Origin: Vibrio sinaloensis DSM 21326
GTDB lineage: Bacteria > Pseudomonadota > Gammaproteobacteria > Enterobacterales > Vibrionaceae
NCBI RefSeq assembly: GCF_000189275.1
Contig: NZ_AEVT01000008.1
Location: 82,164-146,163, forward strand
Length of the DNA stretch: 64,000 bases
Direction of reading: 5' to 3'
Positions 26,406-35,895 of the stretch are shown here, one piece after another. The notes below the pieces were generated by a model. It worked only from the letters and a program-made list of their open reading frames with translations. It made no database searches and had not been told where the DNA came from. Both the position numbers and the translations under genes were made by a program. Every line of letters starts with the position of its first letter. Position 1 is the stretch's first letter.

Positions 26406-28031
26406 ATGAAAGAAAAGAATTATATATGGAAAACCAGTAGTGGAGCGCTTGCTGTACTACTGGTTTTACCGATCTTAGCGATATTCACGACCGCGGTCGG
26501 CGAAACAAATGAGCTGTTCTCTCATTTGATGTCGACGGTGATGCCAACGTATGCCTATAACACCGTTGTATTAGTGTTTGGTACGATGACTCTGGCACTT
26601 TTGTTTGGTATTCCTTCGGCTTGGTTTATGGCAATGTGCCGCTTGCCGAGCGAACGCATTTTGCAATGGGCTTTGGTACTCCCCTTAGCCATGCCGGGGT
26701 ACATTGTCGGTTATATATTTACTGATTGGTTCGACTTTGCTGGCCCTGTTCAGATCCTTCTTAGAGAACTAACCGGTTGGGGGCCTGGCGATTATTGGTT
26801 CCCTGACATCCGTACACTTCCCGGCGCGATTATTGTCCTTGCTTTAGTTCTCTACCCATACGTTTACTTACTTTGCCGCGCGGCTTTTATGGAGCAAAAC
26901 GTCTCCTTGTTGCAATCGGCTAGACTGCTTAAGTGTTCGCCTTGGGAGAGCTTTCGTCGCATTTCACTGCCGCTTATTCGACCGTCGATTGCTGTTGGCC
27001 TCTCGCTGGTTGCGATGGAAACGGTGGGCGATTTTGGCACAGTGAGTTACTTTGCCGTTAACACGCTCACTACGGCGGTATATGACACTTGGCTTGGCTA
27101 TTCGAGCTTGACGGCAGCCGCGAAAATTTCAGCCATTATGCTGGTAGTCGTGATCTTATTATTGAGTGCCGAACGATATAGCCGACGTAAGCAGAAGCTG
27201 TTTCAAAATCAGTTCAATAGTCGAGAAGATTTTCGCTATCAACTAACGGGCTGGAAAAAATGGCTGGCCTTGACTTGGTGTTGGGGATTAGTGTGTGTCG
27301 CTTTTCTATTCCCGCTAGGTCAGCTCATTATTTACGCGTATAAGTATTTTGCGCAGAGTTGGACCGCTGAGTTTCGTGAGTATGCGCTGAACAGCTTGTA
27401 TGTGTCTGTAACTGCGGCGTTCTTTGCTGTGCTAGTCGCACTTGTGGTGAACTTTTGTCAGCGAGTCAATCCGGGACGCAATAGCTTAGCCTTTATGCGC
27501 CTCTCTTCTATGGGATACGCGGTACCCGGTACTGTACTTGCTATAGGCGTTATGGTTCCGGTGCTTTCCATGGACCATTTGGTGAACGATATAGCGAAGT
27601 GGATGGATTGGGGAAGACCGGGCCTGATTTTTTCTGGCTCGATGTTTGCGATTATTTTCGCCATGGTAGTCCGTTTCTCTGCGGTCGCTATTGGCAGTAT
27701 TGAAAGTAGCTTGAGCAAGGTTTCGCCGTCTTTGGACATGGCTTCTCGCACCATGGGCTGCAATGCTAATAGCATGTTATGGCGAGTTCACTTCCCATTG
27801 ATTCGTCGTGGTGCCCTTATTGCCGCTTTGTTGGTGTTTATTGAGTCGATGAAAGAATTAAATGCGGCCTTGCTATTACGTCCATTCAACTTTGAAACAT
27901 TAGCCACCTATGTGTACAACTTCGCGTCTGATGAACACCTAGAATTAGCTGCTATGCCAGCAGTATTGCTTGTGTTTGTCGGCTTAGTTCCCTTAGTTAT
28001 CGTTAACCGTTCACTGGAGCATTCACACTGA
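26406..28031 (+). CDS. fbpB: Iron(III) ABC transporter permease
   Basis: Inner-membrane permease of the FbpABC importer (541 residues, about 12 transmembrane segments in two tandem halves). Each half carries an EAA-type cytoplasmic loop (ARLLKCSPWESFRRISLPLIRP near 175 and ASRTMGCNANSMLWRVHFPLIRRG near 445) for contact with the ATPase. This duplicated form is typical of ferric-ion permeases. The ATG has only a weak AGG upstream, consistent with low expression relative to fbpA. Its TGA stop overlaps the fbpC ATG by one base. Confidence 0.94.
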   Translation: MKEKNYIWKTSSGALAVLLVLPILAIFTTAVGETNELFSHLMSTVMPTYAYNTVVLVFGTMTLALLFGIPSAWFMAMCRLPSERILQWALVLPLAMPGYIVGYIFTDWFDFAGPVQILLRELTGWGPGDYWFPDIRTLPGAIIVLALVLYPYVYLLCRAAFMEQNVSLLQSARLLKCSPWESFRRISLPLIRPSIAVGLSLVAMETVGDFGTVSYFAVNTLTTAVYDTWLGYSSLTAAAKISAIMLVVVILLLSAERYSRRKQKLFQNQFNSREDFRYQLTGWKKWLALTWCWGLVCVAFLFPLGQLIIYAYKYFAQSWTAEFREYALNSLYVSVTAAFFAVLVALVVNFCQRVNPGRNSLAFMRLSSMGYAVPGTVLAIGVMVPVLSMDHLVNDIAKWMDWGRPGLIFSGSMFAIIFAMVVRFSAVAIGSIESSLSKVSPSLDMASRTMGCNANSMLWRVHFPLIRRGALIAALLVFIESMKELNAALLLRPFNFETLATYVYNFASDEHLELAAMPAVLLVFVGLVPLVIVNRSLEHSH

Positions 28032-29062
28032 TGAGCTGTGCATTATCTATTCAAAACCTGACGTGTAAGTATGACCAAGAAACAACAGTGTTAGAGTCAC
28101 TCTCGTTAGAAGTGGAACAAGGTGAGATAGTCTGCCTATTGGGCGCTAGTGGCTGTGGCAAAACAACATTACTTAAAGCGATTGCCGGCTTGTTGCCACT
28201 CAGCTCTGGAACCATGAGCCTTAACTGTATGTTGATAGACGATGGTAAGAACTGGTTGCCGCCAGAGCAGCGTAATATTGGCATGATTTTTCAGGACTAC
28301 GCACTTTTCCCTCATCTGACGGTCGCTCAGAATGTCGCGTTTGGCTTACGCGACTTGGCGCTAGATGAGCAGCAAGCGAAAGTGACCGAGATGCTCGAAC
28401 TTGTGCATCTCAGTGGTTATGGTGATCGTTTCCCTCATCAGCTTTCCGGTGGTCAACAGCAGCGAGTTGCGATTGCCCGCTCGCTGGCTTACAAACCGGA
28501 TCTGCTGCTGCTTGATGAACCTTTCTCAAATATCGACACCCAAGTTCGCCATGAATTGATCAGTGAAATTCGCAAGATCTTCAAAAAGCAGGGTGTGACT
28601 GCAATTTTTGTCACTCACAGTCGTGAAGAGGCATTTGCATTTGCCGACAAAATGGCCGTCATGAACCATGGCGTGATTGAACAGTATGGAACCGCGAGTG
28701 AGCTTTATTACCAACCATCAAGCAAGTTTGTCGCAGATTTCCTTGGCGGAGGGAGCTATTTGTCAGCAACCCGAGCGTCTGAATCTGAGTACGAAACACA
28801 GCTAGGTTTGGTTGAAGCGATTGCACAACATCATATTCAAATCGGTGAAGCGTGTGAATTGTTACTCCGACCACAGCATGTGCAGATTAGGGCTTCAGAT
28901 GACAGCAGTGTCAAAGTGCTTGAACAACAGTTCATGGGAGACCATTGTCGCTATGTGATTGACGCTAGCGGCCATCGATTGCTAGCAAGCTCAACCGAGC
29001 CGTTAACTATTGGCCAACCAGTCTCAGTGAAAGTCGAGACGCAAGGTGTACTGGCGTTTTAA
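28031..29062 (+). CDS. fbpC: Iron(III) ABC transporter ATP-binding protein
   Basis: ATPase subunit of FbpABC (343 residues). Walker A GASGCGKTT is near residue 38, the signature LSGGQQQR near 138, Walker B LLLLDEPFSNID near 158 and the switch His in VTHSREEA near 195. The C-terminal ~100 residues form a TOBE-like domain (LLRPQHVQIRASD), as in FbpC and PotA. It starts at ATGA, overlapping the fbpB stop, so translation is coupled. Last gene of the operon. Confidence 0.94.
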   Translation: MSCALSIQNLTCKYDQETTVLESLSLEVEQGEIVCLLGASGCGKTTLLKAIAGLLPLSSGTMSLNCMLIDDGKNWLPPEQRNIGMIFQDYALFPHLTVAQNVAFGLRDLALDEQQAKVTEMLELVHLSGYGDRFPHQLSGGQQQRVAIARSLAYKPDLLLLDEPFSNIDTQVRHELISEIRKIFKKQGVTAIFVTHSREEAFAFADKMAVMNHGVIEQYGTASELYYQPSSKFVADFLGGGSYLSATRASESEYETQLGLVEAIAQHHIQIGEACELLLRPQHVQIRASDDSSVKVLEQQFMGDHCRYVIDASGHRLLASSTEPLTIGQPVSVKVETQGVLAF

Positions 29063-29066
29063 GAGA

Positions 29067-29094
29067 TAAAAAAAGCCCGGCGTATCTGCCGGGC
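29067..29094 (-). terminator. Terminator of the chitin-utilisation operon
   Basis: GCCCGGC / GCCGGGC stem with a 6-base loop. The minus strand continues into seven T, so it primarily ends the minus-strand chitin operon. The plus-strand fbp operon reaches the same hairpin from the other side, without a good T run. Confidence 0.82.
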
Positions 29095-29134
29095 AAGCGT
29101 TCTTTACCTATAGGGTTGTAAGTGGTTAGCACAC

Positions 29135-30547
29135 TTACAGTTGCAAGAACTCTTTCACTTGCAGAACCACCTGCTCAGCGGTTTCTTTATCTGCCATTTC
29201 TGCAAATATGCGTAGTAAAGGCTCCGTGCCAGAGAAGCGAGCTATCACCCAGCCGCCATTCTTGAAGTAGACTTTAGCGCCATCTTCATAGCTGACTTTA
29301 TCGATTTCATACTCGAATTCTGGTAGCTGCTTTTCAACGTAGATGCGATTGTAGAGCACTTCTTTTTGCGCTGGTTTAAAGGTGCAGTCGCCTTCCGCTG
29401 TGTACGCATAACCGTACTTTTCGTAAATTTCATCAAGCAATTCAGAGAGTTTTTTACCAGTTACAGATAGCATCTCGACGAGTAGGCTTGAGGCAAAGAC
29501 GCCATCTTTGCCCTTGATATGACCACGAATGGTTAAACCACCAGAGCTTTCACCGCCAATCAGCGAATCATCGGCTTCCATTTGAGAGCTGATGTGCTTG
29601 AATCCGACAGGCACTTCAAATGCGGTTTCACCATGATCTGCCGCAATCTTGTCGAGAAGATGAGTTGTGGCGATATTACGCACAACAGAGCCTTTCCAAC
29701 CTTTGTATTCCAGCAAGTAGTAATAGAGCAGAATAAGCACTTCATTTGGGTGAATGAAGTTACCTTTTTCATCAATGATACCTAAACGATCAGCATCTCC
29801 GTCCGTACCAATACCGATGTCGTAACCTTCAGCGGCGACTAGGTGTTTCAGGCGATATAGCGTTGCGGCACTTGGTGAAGGCATTAAGCCACCGAAGTCA
29901 GGGTTCTTGCCGTCATTGATCACGTCAACGTCACAGCGACCATTGATCAGTACGGTTTGCAATGCGTTCTTCGCTACACCAAACATAGGATCAATCAACA
30001 CGCGTAAGTTGGCTTTTTTGATCGCTTCGATGTCGATAAAGTCGATGATCGAGTCAACAAACTCGTTCATTGGGTTAATCACTTCAACCAGCTTATCTTC
30101 AACCGCTTGTTCAAATTCGACCGACTTTACTTTAGCTAGCGTTAGTTGAGCGATTTGAGTTTCGATTTTTTCAGTGATGATTTCATCGGCGTCACGACCC
30201 CCTTCGATAAACACCTTGATCCCATTGTAGTCGGCAGGGTTGTGAGAAGCGGTGATGCAAGCCGAATAAGCGCAGTTCATCTCTTTCGCTTTGAACATTA
30301 CGATAGGGGTTGGCACAAACTTATCAATAAAGCTGACTTTGATAGCATTTGCTGCGAGAACTTCTGTAAACCAACGGCCGGCTTTATCGGATAAAAAGCG
30401 GCGATCGTAGCCGACAACGAAGCCTTTATCAGCCACGTTTTCGTTATTAATGATGTTGGCCAGTGCTTGGGCGACGAGTTGGACATTGTCTTTAGTAAAC
30501 TCTTCGCCGATGAATGCGCGCCAGCCACCTGTTCCGAACTTAATCAT
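29135..30547 (-). CDS. Phosphoglucomutase/phosphomannomutase-family sugar phosphomutase of the chitin operon
   Basis: 470-residue alpha-D-phosphohexomutase. The phosphoserine loop is ITASHNPADYNG (~98-109), the metal-binding loop is GTDGDADRLG (~245-254), the sugar loop GGESSGG is near 331 and the phosphate site RFSGTEPLLR is near the C-terminus. It is the distal gene of the chitobiose operon. The upstream phosphorylase releases GlcNAc-1-phosphate, so the likely role here is GlcNAc-1-P to GlcNAc-6-P conversion, as proposed for the V. cholerae orthologue. That substrate is inferred from context; the family also acts on glucose and mannose phosphates. Confidence 0.88.
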   Translation of the reverse strand: MIKFGTGGWRAFIGEEFTKDNVQLVAQALANIINNENVADKGFVVGYDRRFLSDKAGRWFTEVLAANAIKVSFIDKFVPTPIVMFKAKEMNCAYSACITASHNPADYNGIKVFIEGGRDADEIITEKIETQIAQLTLAKVKSVEFEQAVEDKLVEVINPMNEFVDSIIDFIDIEAIKKANLRVLIDPMFGVAKNALQTVLINGRCDVDVINDGKNPDFGGLMPSPSAATLYRLKHLVAAEGYDIGIGTDGDADRLGIIDEKGNFIHPNEVLILLYYYLLEYKGWKGSVVRNIATTHLLDKIAADHGETAFEVPVGFKHISSQMEADDSLIGGESSGGLTIRGHIKGKDGVFASSLLVEMLSVTGKKLSELLDEIYEKYGYAYTAEGDCTFKPAQKEVLYNRIYVEKQLPEFEYEIDKVSYEDGAKVYFKNGGWVIARFSGTEPLLRIFAEMADKETAEQVVLQVKEFLQL

Positions 30548-30570
30548 GGTTTCATCCTTTAAGTAAACAA

Positions 30571-30592
30571 AGAGCCTCTGAGTAGAGGCTCT
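30571..30592 (-). terminator. Intra-operon hairpin between chbP and the phosphomutase gene
   Basis: Perfect 9-bp stem AGAGCCTCT / AGAGGCTCT with a 4-base loop. On the minus strand it is followed by TTGTTTACTT, resembling a partial terminator or a 3'-end protecting structure. Confidence 0.65.
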
Positions 30593-30600
30593 GCTGACAA

Positions 30601-33009
30601 TTAACCGAGTACAACAACAACGTCATTGACGCTGCCATCTGCTTGTACTGGAACTGCGTTACCAGTGATTAGCTCACCGTTAACTGTGATTGATTTGACA
30701 CCTTTGCTTACTGAGCTTGGGTTCTCGACTTTGATGTTGTATGTCGCACCAAGCCACTGTCGAGTTACCTCGAAACCAGGCCAATCTGTAGGGATACATG
30801 GATCAATCGTTAAGCCATCAAAGCCTGTACGTACACCAAGGATAAAGTTGGTGACCGCAAAGTATGCCCAGCCAGATGTACCGGTTAGCCAAGGGTGGTT
30901 AGCTCGGCCATGATCTTGGTGGTCGCGTCCCATAATGAACTGTACGTATGAATACGGTTCTGCGATTCGTTTTTCGATGATGTCATTTTGGTTGTATGGG
31001 TTGAGTGCATCGTAGAACTTCATTGCACGGTCACCACGACCAAGCTTCGCTTCCGCAACCCATGCCCATGGGTTAGGGTGGGAGAAGATCGCACCATTCT
31101 CTTTTACGCCTTGGTAAACGCGAGTCACAAAGCCGATATCATCATTCGGTGTTGCGAACGAAGGAGAATTCAGGTGTAAGCCATACTCTGAGAATAGGTT
31201 CTCGTCGACTGCGTCCATCGCTTTCTCACCGCGCTCTTGAGAGACCGCACCAGATAGCACTGCGAGTGTGTTGGACTCAAGGTGTACACGGCCTTCTGCT
31301 TGCTGCGCAGTACCGATTTTGTCACCATCTTTGGTTAGGCCACGGATGTACCAGCCACCTTCGTCATCCCAAAGGTGGGTTTCACAGGCTTCGCGAACGT
31401 TTGCTGCCATTTCGGTGTACTTTTCAACGTCTGCTTCTTTACCTAGATACTTGGCAAGGTCGATGAACTCTTGCAGTGCCCAGAAGTGTAAGAACGACAC
31501 CATGGAAGACTCGCCCCCTCCTAGGTTTAGACAGTCGTTCCAGTCTGCTCGCAGGCCTTTACAGATACCCGTTTGGCCCACGTACTCCGCAGAGAAATCG
31601 AGCGCGGCTTTCATGTGGTCATAAACCGTGGCATCGCCACCGTCTGCGTATGGGATCAATTCGTCGAAGAAACTGTGCTCACCAGTTTCCATCACGTACT
31701 TACAAATGGTTGGTACTAGCCATAAATGGTCATCAGAACAGGTGTCTTCAATGCCGTGGATCTTGTCCTCGTCCGATGGCGTAGGTACAACGGTTGGTGA
31801 TTTAGATGGTTTAACGTCAGCTTTCTCTGGATCAAACCAATCTGGATCGAAGAGGTGTAGACCGTAACCTGCTTTCACCTGACCACGCAGCAGGTCAACG
31901 ATTCGCTTACGTGTCATTGCAGGGTTAGCGTGAGGAACTGAGATCGCATCTTGCGCTGTATCGCGGTAACCCAGACCAGTACGACCACCCACTTCGATGA
32001 ATGAAGCAAAGCGAGACCACACTACACACGTTTCTGCTTGGTATAGCGTCCAAGCGTTGATCATAGTGTCTAGGCCTTCGTTTGGTGACTTCACTTGGAA
32101 CTTGTCACAGCGTTCATCCCAATGTGCTTTGATACCGGCGAATGCGTTGTCTACTTCTGCGAGGTCTTGGTACTTAGTACGCAGACGTTCACCGTTGCCT
32201 TTGCCAATACCTAGAATGTAGGCAAAACGCACCTCTTCACCCGGTTGGATAGTGAACTGTTTGTGCAGAGAGCCACAGTGGTTGTAACACGTTTGGGCAG
32301 TGTTAAAACATTGACCTTGTTCAACCGCTAACGGGTTTGCTTCATCGCGGTATAGGCCTAAGAAGCTGTCACGTTGACCGTCGTATGAATCTGGGTCAAA
32401 CGTTGAAGCTAGGTAGTAGAAACCTTCGAAATCGTTGGTGTTGTAGTATAAGTCATACTCGATGACACCTTCGCGGTATTCTGTGCCAGCAGAATAGAGC
32501 GACATCTGATGGTTTTGATTGTCAGATTGAATGTGGCTGAATGAGAACTCAACAAATGAGAAAGCGCTGATCGTACGTGGTTTGTCAGAGGTGTTCTTGA
32601 TCACCACATCCCAAATCTCTGCGTCTTCACCCTTAGGTACGAACAGTGTCTTGGTCGCAGTAATACCGCTGTATTCACATTTGAACTTTGAGTATGACAA
32701 GCCGTGACGAACTTCGTAGTTGGCTTCGTCTAGGCTTTTCGCAACAGGTTGCCAAGAGATTGACCAGTAATCACCCGTTTCATCATCGCGCAGGTAAACA
32801 TAGTGCCCTGGGCGGTCAAACGTCGCGTTGGGGCGGAATTTAGTAACACGGTTATATTCAGGTGAATTGTAGAAAGAGTACCCCCCTGCATTGTGAGAGA
32901 TAACAGTACAGAACTTCTCTGTGCCTAAATAATTTGTCCATGGCGCAGGTACGTCTGGTCTAGTGATGACGTATTCACGATTGTCGTTATCGAAATAGCC
33001 GTATTTCAT
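30601..33009 (-). CDS. chbP: N,N'-diacetylchitobiose phosphorylase (GH94)
   Basis: Cytoplasmic phosphorylase that splits (GlcNAc)2 with inorganic phosphate into GlcNAc-1-phosphate and GlcNAc, conserving the bond energy. 802 residues, essentially the length of the characterised V. proteolyticus enzyme. The catalytic general acid falls in RADWNDCLN with the Asp at position 492, the same number reported for V. proteolyticus ChBP. The N-terminus MKYGYFDNDNREYVITRPD and the GGRTGLGYRDTAQD segment (~341-354) are GH94 hallmarks. It is flanked by a GH20 gene and a phosphomutase gene that would use its products. Very secure. Confidence 0.97.
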   Translation of the reverse strand: MKYGYFDNDNREYVITRPDVPAPWTNYLGTEKFCTVISHNAGGYSFYNSPEYNRVTKFRPNATFDRPGHYVYLRDDETGDYWSISWQPVAKSLDEANYEVRHGLSYSKFKCEYSGITATKTLFVPKGEDAEIWDVVIKNTSDKPRTISAFSFVEFSFSHIQSDNQNHQMSLYSAGTEYREGVIEYDLYYNTNDFEGFYYLASTFDPDSYDGQRDSFLGLYRDEANPLAVEQGQCFNTAQTCYNHCGSLHKQFTIQPGEEVRFAYILGIGKGNGERLRTKYQDLAEVDNAFAGIKAHWDERCDKFQVKSPNEGLDTMINAWTLYQAETCVVWSRFASFIEVGGRTGLGYRDTAQDAISVPHANPAMTRKRIVDLLRGQVKAGYGLHLFDPDWFDPEKADVKPSKSPTVVPTPSDEDKIHGIEDTCSDDHLWLVPTICKYVMETGEHSFFDELIPYADGGDATVYDHMKAALDFSAEYVGQTGICKGLRADWNDCLNLGGGESSMVSFLHFWALQEFIDLAKYLGKEADVEKYTEMAANVREACETHLWDDEGGWYIRGLTKDGDKIGTAQQAEGRVHLESNTLAVLSGAVSQERGEKAMDAVDENLFSEYGLHLNSPSFATPNDDIGFVTRVYQGVKENGAIFSHPNPWAWVAEAKLGRGDRAMKFYDALNPYNQNDIIEKRIAEPYSYVQFIMGRDHQDHGRANHPWLTGTSGWAYFAVTNFILGVRTGFDGLTIDPCIPTDWPGFEVTRQWLGATYNIKVENPSSVSKGVKSITVNGELITGNAVPVQADGSVNDVVVVLG

Positions 33010-33029
33010 GTTGATTTCCTTTTTACCAA

Positions 33030-33046
33030 GCTACCACTTTGGTAGC
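33030..33046 (-). other. Intra-operon stem-loop between the GH20 gene and chbP
   Basis: GCTACC / GGTAGC stem with a 5-base loop, 16 bases upstream of the chbP ribosome-binding region on the minus strand. Short, without a T run adequate for termination. Confidence 0.4.
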
Positions 33047-33097
33047 CAAAATATTAAAGCTAGTGAAAACCGCTAATGTGTGTCATTAGCTCTGTTA

Positions 33098-35008
33098 TTA
33101 CTTCCAAGGTTGGCGATATTGGATGTTCTGTCTATCGAGGAGTGGCAAGTGTCCTTTTAGTCTCGATAGATAGTCGTGCCAATCTCGCTGAGATTTATTG
33201 GTCCAGCAGGCTTCGGCCATCGCTGTCAAACGAGGGAAAACCATGTAATCCATTCGTTGTTGGTTGGTGACAATCTCGCACCAAAGCGCGCATTGAATGC
33301 CGAGTATGCGTTTGCGAATAGGGTCAGATTCAGGTACCTCCGCTAAAGGCTCATAGCAATAAGCACTTTCTAACGGGATGACGGCTGCCCAATCTACTCC
33401 TGGCTCTTCTGGTGCATAGTCCTGGGTCATGTCCAAGTAGGTGGATTGGCCTGGTTGCAAAATAACGTCGAAACCTTGTTTTGCGCAGTTCAAAGCCGCT
33501 TCTTCACTCAGCCAAGAGTAGATAACCGTATCTTTGCTGACTTTGTTTCCGTGCTGGGCTTCCTCCCAGCCAACCATGCGTTTGCCTAACTTACGTAGCT
33601 TTTGCTCGGCATAACGCAGCAAGTGCCCTTGAAGCTCTTTTGGGTTTTGATAGTGGTTGTCTGCCATGAGTTGTTGGCACGCAGGGCTATCAATCCAAAC
33701 GCCATCTGGAACCTCATCGGCGCCAATATGAACCCAAGGAGAAGGGAATATCTCAGCCACTTCTTCCAGTACGGCATCAAGAAACTGATAGGTTCCCTCT
33801 AAAGCAGGTGACAGCACATTGTCGTTATAGTGCTGAATGCTGCGATACACGGAGCTGTCTTGATGATCTTTTAGTAAATGCGGTAGCGACTTGATGGCTG
33901 CTCGGCAGTGGCCGGGAATATCAATCTCAGGGATAACCGTGATGCCACGTTCACTCGCGTAAGCGATCACTTCTCGAACCTGTTCTTGAGTATAAAATCC
34001 GCCATAAACGCTATCTAAATGGCTGTATTGTGGTTCGAGTGGGGTACCTGCTCCTCGGTAGGCGCCAATCTGAGTCAATTGAGGAAAGGCTTTTATTTCT
34101 AATCGCCAACCTTCGTCATCCGTCAGGTGCCAATGGAAGGTGTTGAACTTGTAATGTGCAAGCTGATTAATCAGTCGTTTGACCCGCTCAATAGGGTGAA
34201 AGTGACGAGCGCAATCAAGCATCATGCCACGATACTTAAAGCGGGGTTTATCGGCGATTTTGATGTGTGGAACACGCAGATCTCCATCATGAACTTGAAT
34301 GAGCTGGAGTAAAGTTGCGCTTGCGTGAACAAAGCCTATGTTGGATGCTGCTTCAAGACGAATACCCGAGCCCGATACAGTTAGTTGGTACTCACCTTCA
34401 TCTAGAGTTGGGTTGTTGCGATATAGAATGTCACTTTGGCCAATTGTCTTGGCTTGGAACTGAAATAAGCTTGCTAACTCTTGCTGCAACCAGGTCGCGG
34501 CTTTTTCTGCCAGTGCTGCCTGTAGAGTAATTTGGCTCGATGTCGATAGCTGAAAATACCCATCGTGTTGTTCGATAAAATTAGGCTTAGGAATCAAAGC
34601 CGTAACCGTTGTGCCGTTTGTCTCTGGTACTTGGCTACGTTCACGAAACGGGGAGGCCAACACGATAGGAGTTACTTTTACTGAATGAGTCACCTTGCCA
34701 CCATCCGCTAGGATCAGAGCATCCTTTAAACCATCGGTGTAAAAGCGTAGCGGAGCAGTGGCAATGCTGAACTCGCAATAATAATGTTGATTGGCAGTAA
34801 GCACGCTGGTCTGTGGTGTTACAGTACAAAAGCTGCCAACCTGTTCAATGCTGCCTTTGGTAAAGCTGTCCGGGAGAATAAAACGATCAATAATAAACTG
34901 CAGTTGCCAGTTGTTTAGATCTTGGTCCGTTAGGTTATGAACAGTGAGGCCAAAGCGGCAAAATTGCTTCTGTTCAGATAACACGGCGAGTTCGACACGA
35001 AAGCTCAT
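33098..35008 (-). CDS. Beta-N-acetylhexosaminidase (GH20)
   Basis: Exo-enzyme releasing GlcNAc from chitooligosaccharides or their conjugates. 636 residues from the ATG at 35008. An N-terminal carbohydrate-binding-like domain (~1-120) and a GH20b domain precede the catalytic barrel. The barrel carries FKYRGMMLDCARHFHP (~265), WHLTDDEGWR (~305) and the catalytic Asp-Glu pair in HIGADEVPDG (~430). No signal peptide is present, so a cytoplasmic location is likely, acting on imported oligomers. A second ATG two codons upstream (35014) is only 2 bases from the GAGG site, so 35008 is preferred (spacing 8). It starts just after the kinase stop codon in the operon. Confidence 0.92.
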   Translation of the reverse strand: MSFRVELAVLSEQKQFCRFGLTVHNLTDQDLNNWQLQFIIDRFILPDSFTKGSIEQVGSFCTVTPQTSVLTANQHYYCEFSIATAPLRFYTDGLKDALILADGGKVTHSVKVTPIVLASPFRERSQVPETNGTTVTALIPKPNFIEQHDGYFQLSTSSQITLQAALAEKAATWLQQELASLFQFQAKTIGQSDILYRNNPTLDEGEYQLTVSGSGIRLEAASNIGFVHASATLLQLIQVHDGDLRVPHIKIADKPRFKYRGMMLDCARHFHPIERVKRLINQLAHYKFNTFHWHLTDDEGWRLEIKAFPQLTQIGAYRGAGTPLEPQYSHLDSVYGGFYTQEQVREVIAYASERGITVIPEIDIPGHCRAAIKSLPHLLKDHQDSSVYRSIQHYNDNVLSPALEGTYQFLDAVLEEVAEIFPSPWVHIGADEVPDGVWIDSPACQQLMADNHYQNPKELQGHLLRYAEQKLRKLGKRMVGWEEAQHGNKVSKDTVIYSWLSEEAALNCAKQGFDVILQPGQSTYLDMTQDYAPEEPGVDWAAVIPLESAYCYEPLAEVPESDPIRKRILGIQCALWCEIVTNQQRMDYMVFPRLTAMAEACWTNKSQRDWHDYLSRLKGHLPLLDRQNIQYRQPWK

Positions 35009-35018
35009 AGACATGTCC

Positions 35019-35894
35019 TCAATAAAGATTGTGCTCGGGTTTACCCGCGAACATCAATGCGCCTTCAATCGCGTCAAATTGTGGCTCAACGATCCAGTTT
35101 TGTACGGGCGGTGATAACCACGCCTTGATGCGTTCAGCAATGCTGCCCATGAGGCAAATTCGATTAGCACCCTTACGGTTGAGTGCGATAAGAAACATTT
35201 CAATATCAGCAGCAGTTTGTTTCAACATGCTGATGGCTAAGCGATCACCTTGGCTAGCATGCTGGAAAATGGCGGGAGAAAACTGACCGTAGTCTCTAGG
35301 TAGAGCAGTCTTAGACCACTCGACAATCTGGTCGACATCGTGATTGAAATGGGCAAGAACATGTTCAGCCAGTGGTGTTTTGTCTAAGATATCGTCCGCG
35401 GTTAACAGCACTTGCTGTATTAGTCTGAGTCCCATTACTGCGCCGCCGCCTTGGTCAGAAATTGGAAACTCTCGTCCGCCAACAACGTGCTGCTTTGAGC
35501 CGCTTAAGTAGATGCCACATGAACCAGTACCCGCGATCATGATTGCGCCATCATCACCATTATGAGCACCAATACATGCGCCGTAAGCGTCGGTATTGAG
35601 TACCAGAGAAGCAAACGGGTGTGGCTGGGCCATAAACTCGTGCCAAGCTGATTTTTGTTCTGCCCCGGCTAATGCTAGCCCGACATGCATTTGGTTAAAG
35701 CTTGCGCTGCTTAACCCACCTTGCTGCGCGGCCAGTGAAATGGCCTCAATGATGGAGCTCATCGCCAAATCAACGCCAAGCAAGATGTTGGCACTACCAC
35801 TTTTACCCTCGCCAATCAGTTGGCTGTGTTGATCGCGAATGCGTGCGCGACAAGATGTGCCTCCACCATCAATACCCACGTAATACAGTGTCAT
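35019..35894 (-). CDS. BadF/BadG-type amino-sugar kinase (N-acetylglucosamine or glucosamine kinase)
   Basis: ASKHA-fold kinase of 291 residues. Phosphate-1 motif YVGIDGGGTSCRARI is at the N-terminus, phosphate-2 GTGSCGIYL near 128 and the adenosine motif LMGSIAERI near 260. It should phosphorylate GlcNAc (or GlcN released by the neighbouring GH9 enzyme) at C6; the V. cholerae and V. furnissii relatives were described as amino-sugar kinases. I start at MTLYYVGIDGGG (35894). The frame is open much further upstream, but that stretch overlaps the preceding gene and has no family similarity. Its start lies 2 bases before the end of the GH9 stop codon, so translation is coupled. Confidence 0.9.
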   Translation of the reverse strand: MTLYYVGIDGGGTSCRARIRDQHSQLIGEGKSGSANILLGVDLAMSSIIEAISLAAQQGGLSSASFNQMHVGLALAGAEQKSAWHEFMAQPHPFASLVLNTDAYGACIGAHNGDDGAIMIAGTGSCGIYLSGSKQHVVGGREFPISDQGGGAVMGLRLIQQVLLTADDILDKTPLAEHVLAHFNHDVDQIVEWSKTALPRDYGQFSPAIFQHASQGDRLAISMLKQTAADIEMFLIALNRKGANRICLMGSIAERIKAWLSPPVQNWIVEPQFDAIEGALMFAGKPEHNLY

Positions 35895-35895
35895 G

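Noticed and set aside
31268..31624. 118-codon open frame antisense to chbP
   Set aside because: Shadow of a fully conserved GH94 gene; composition is not protein-like.
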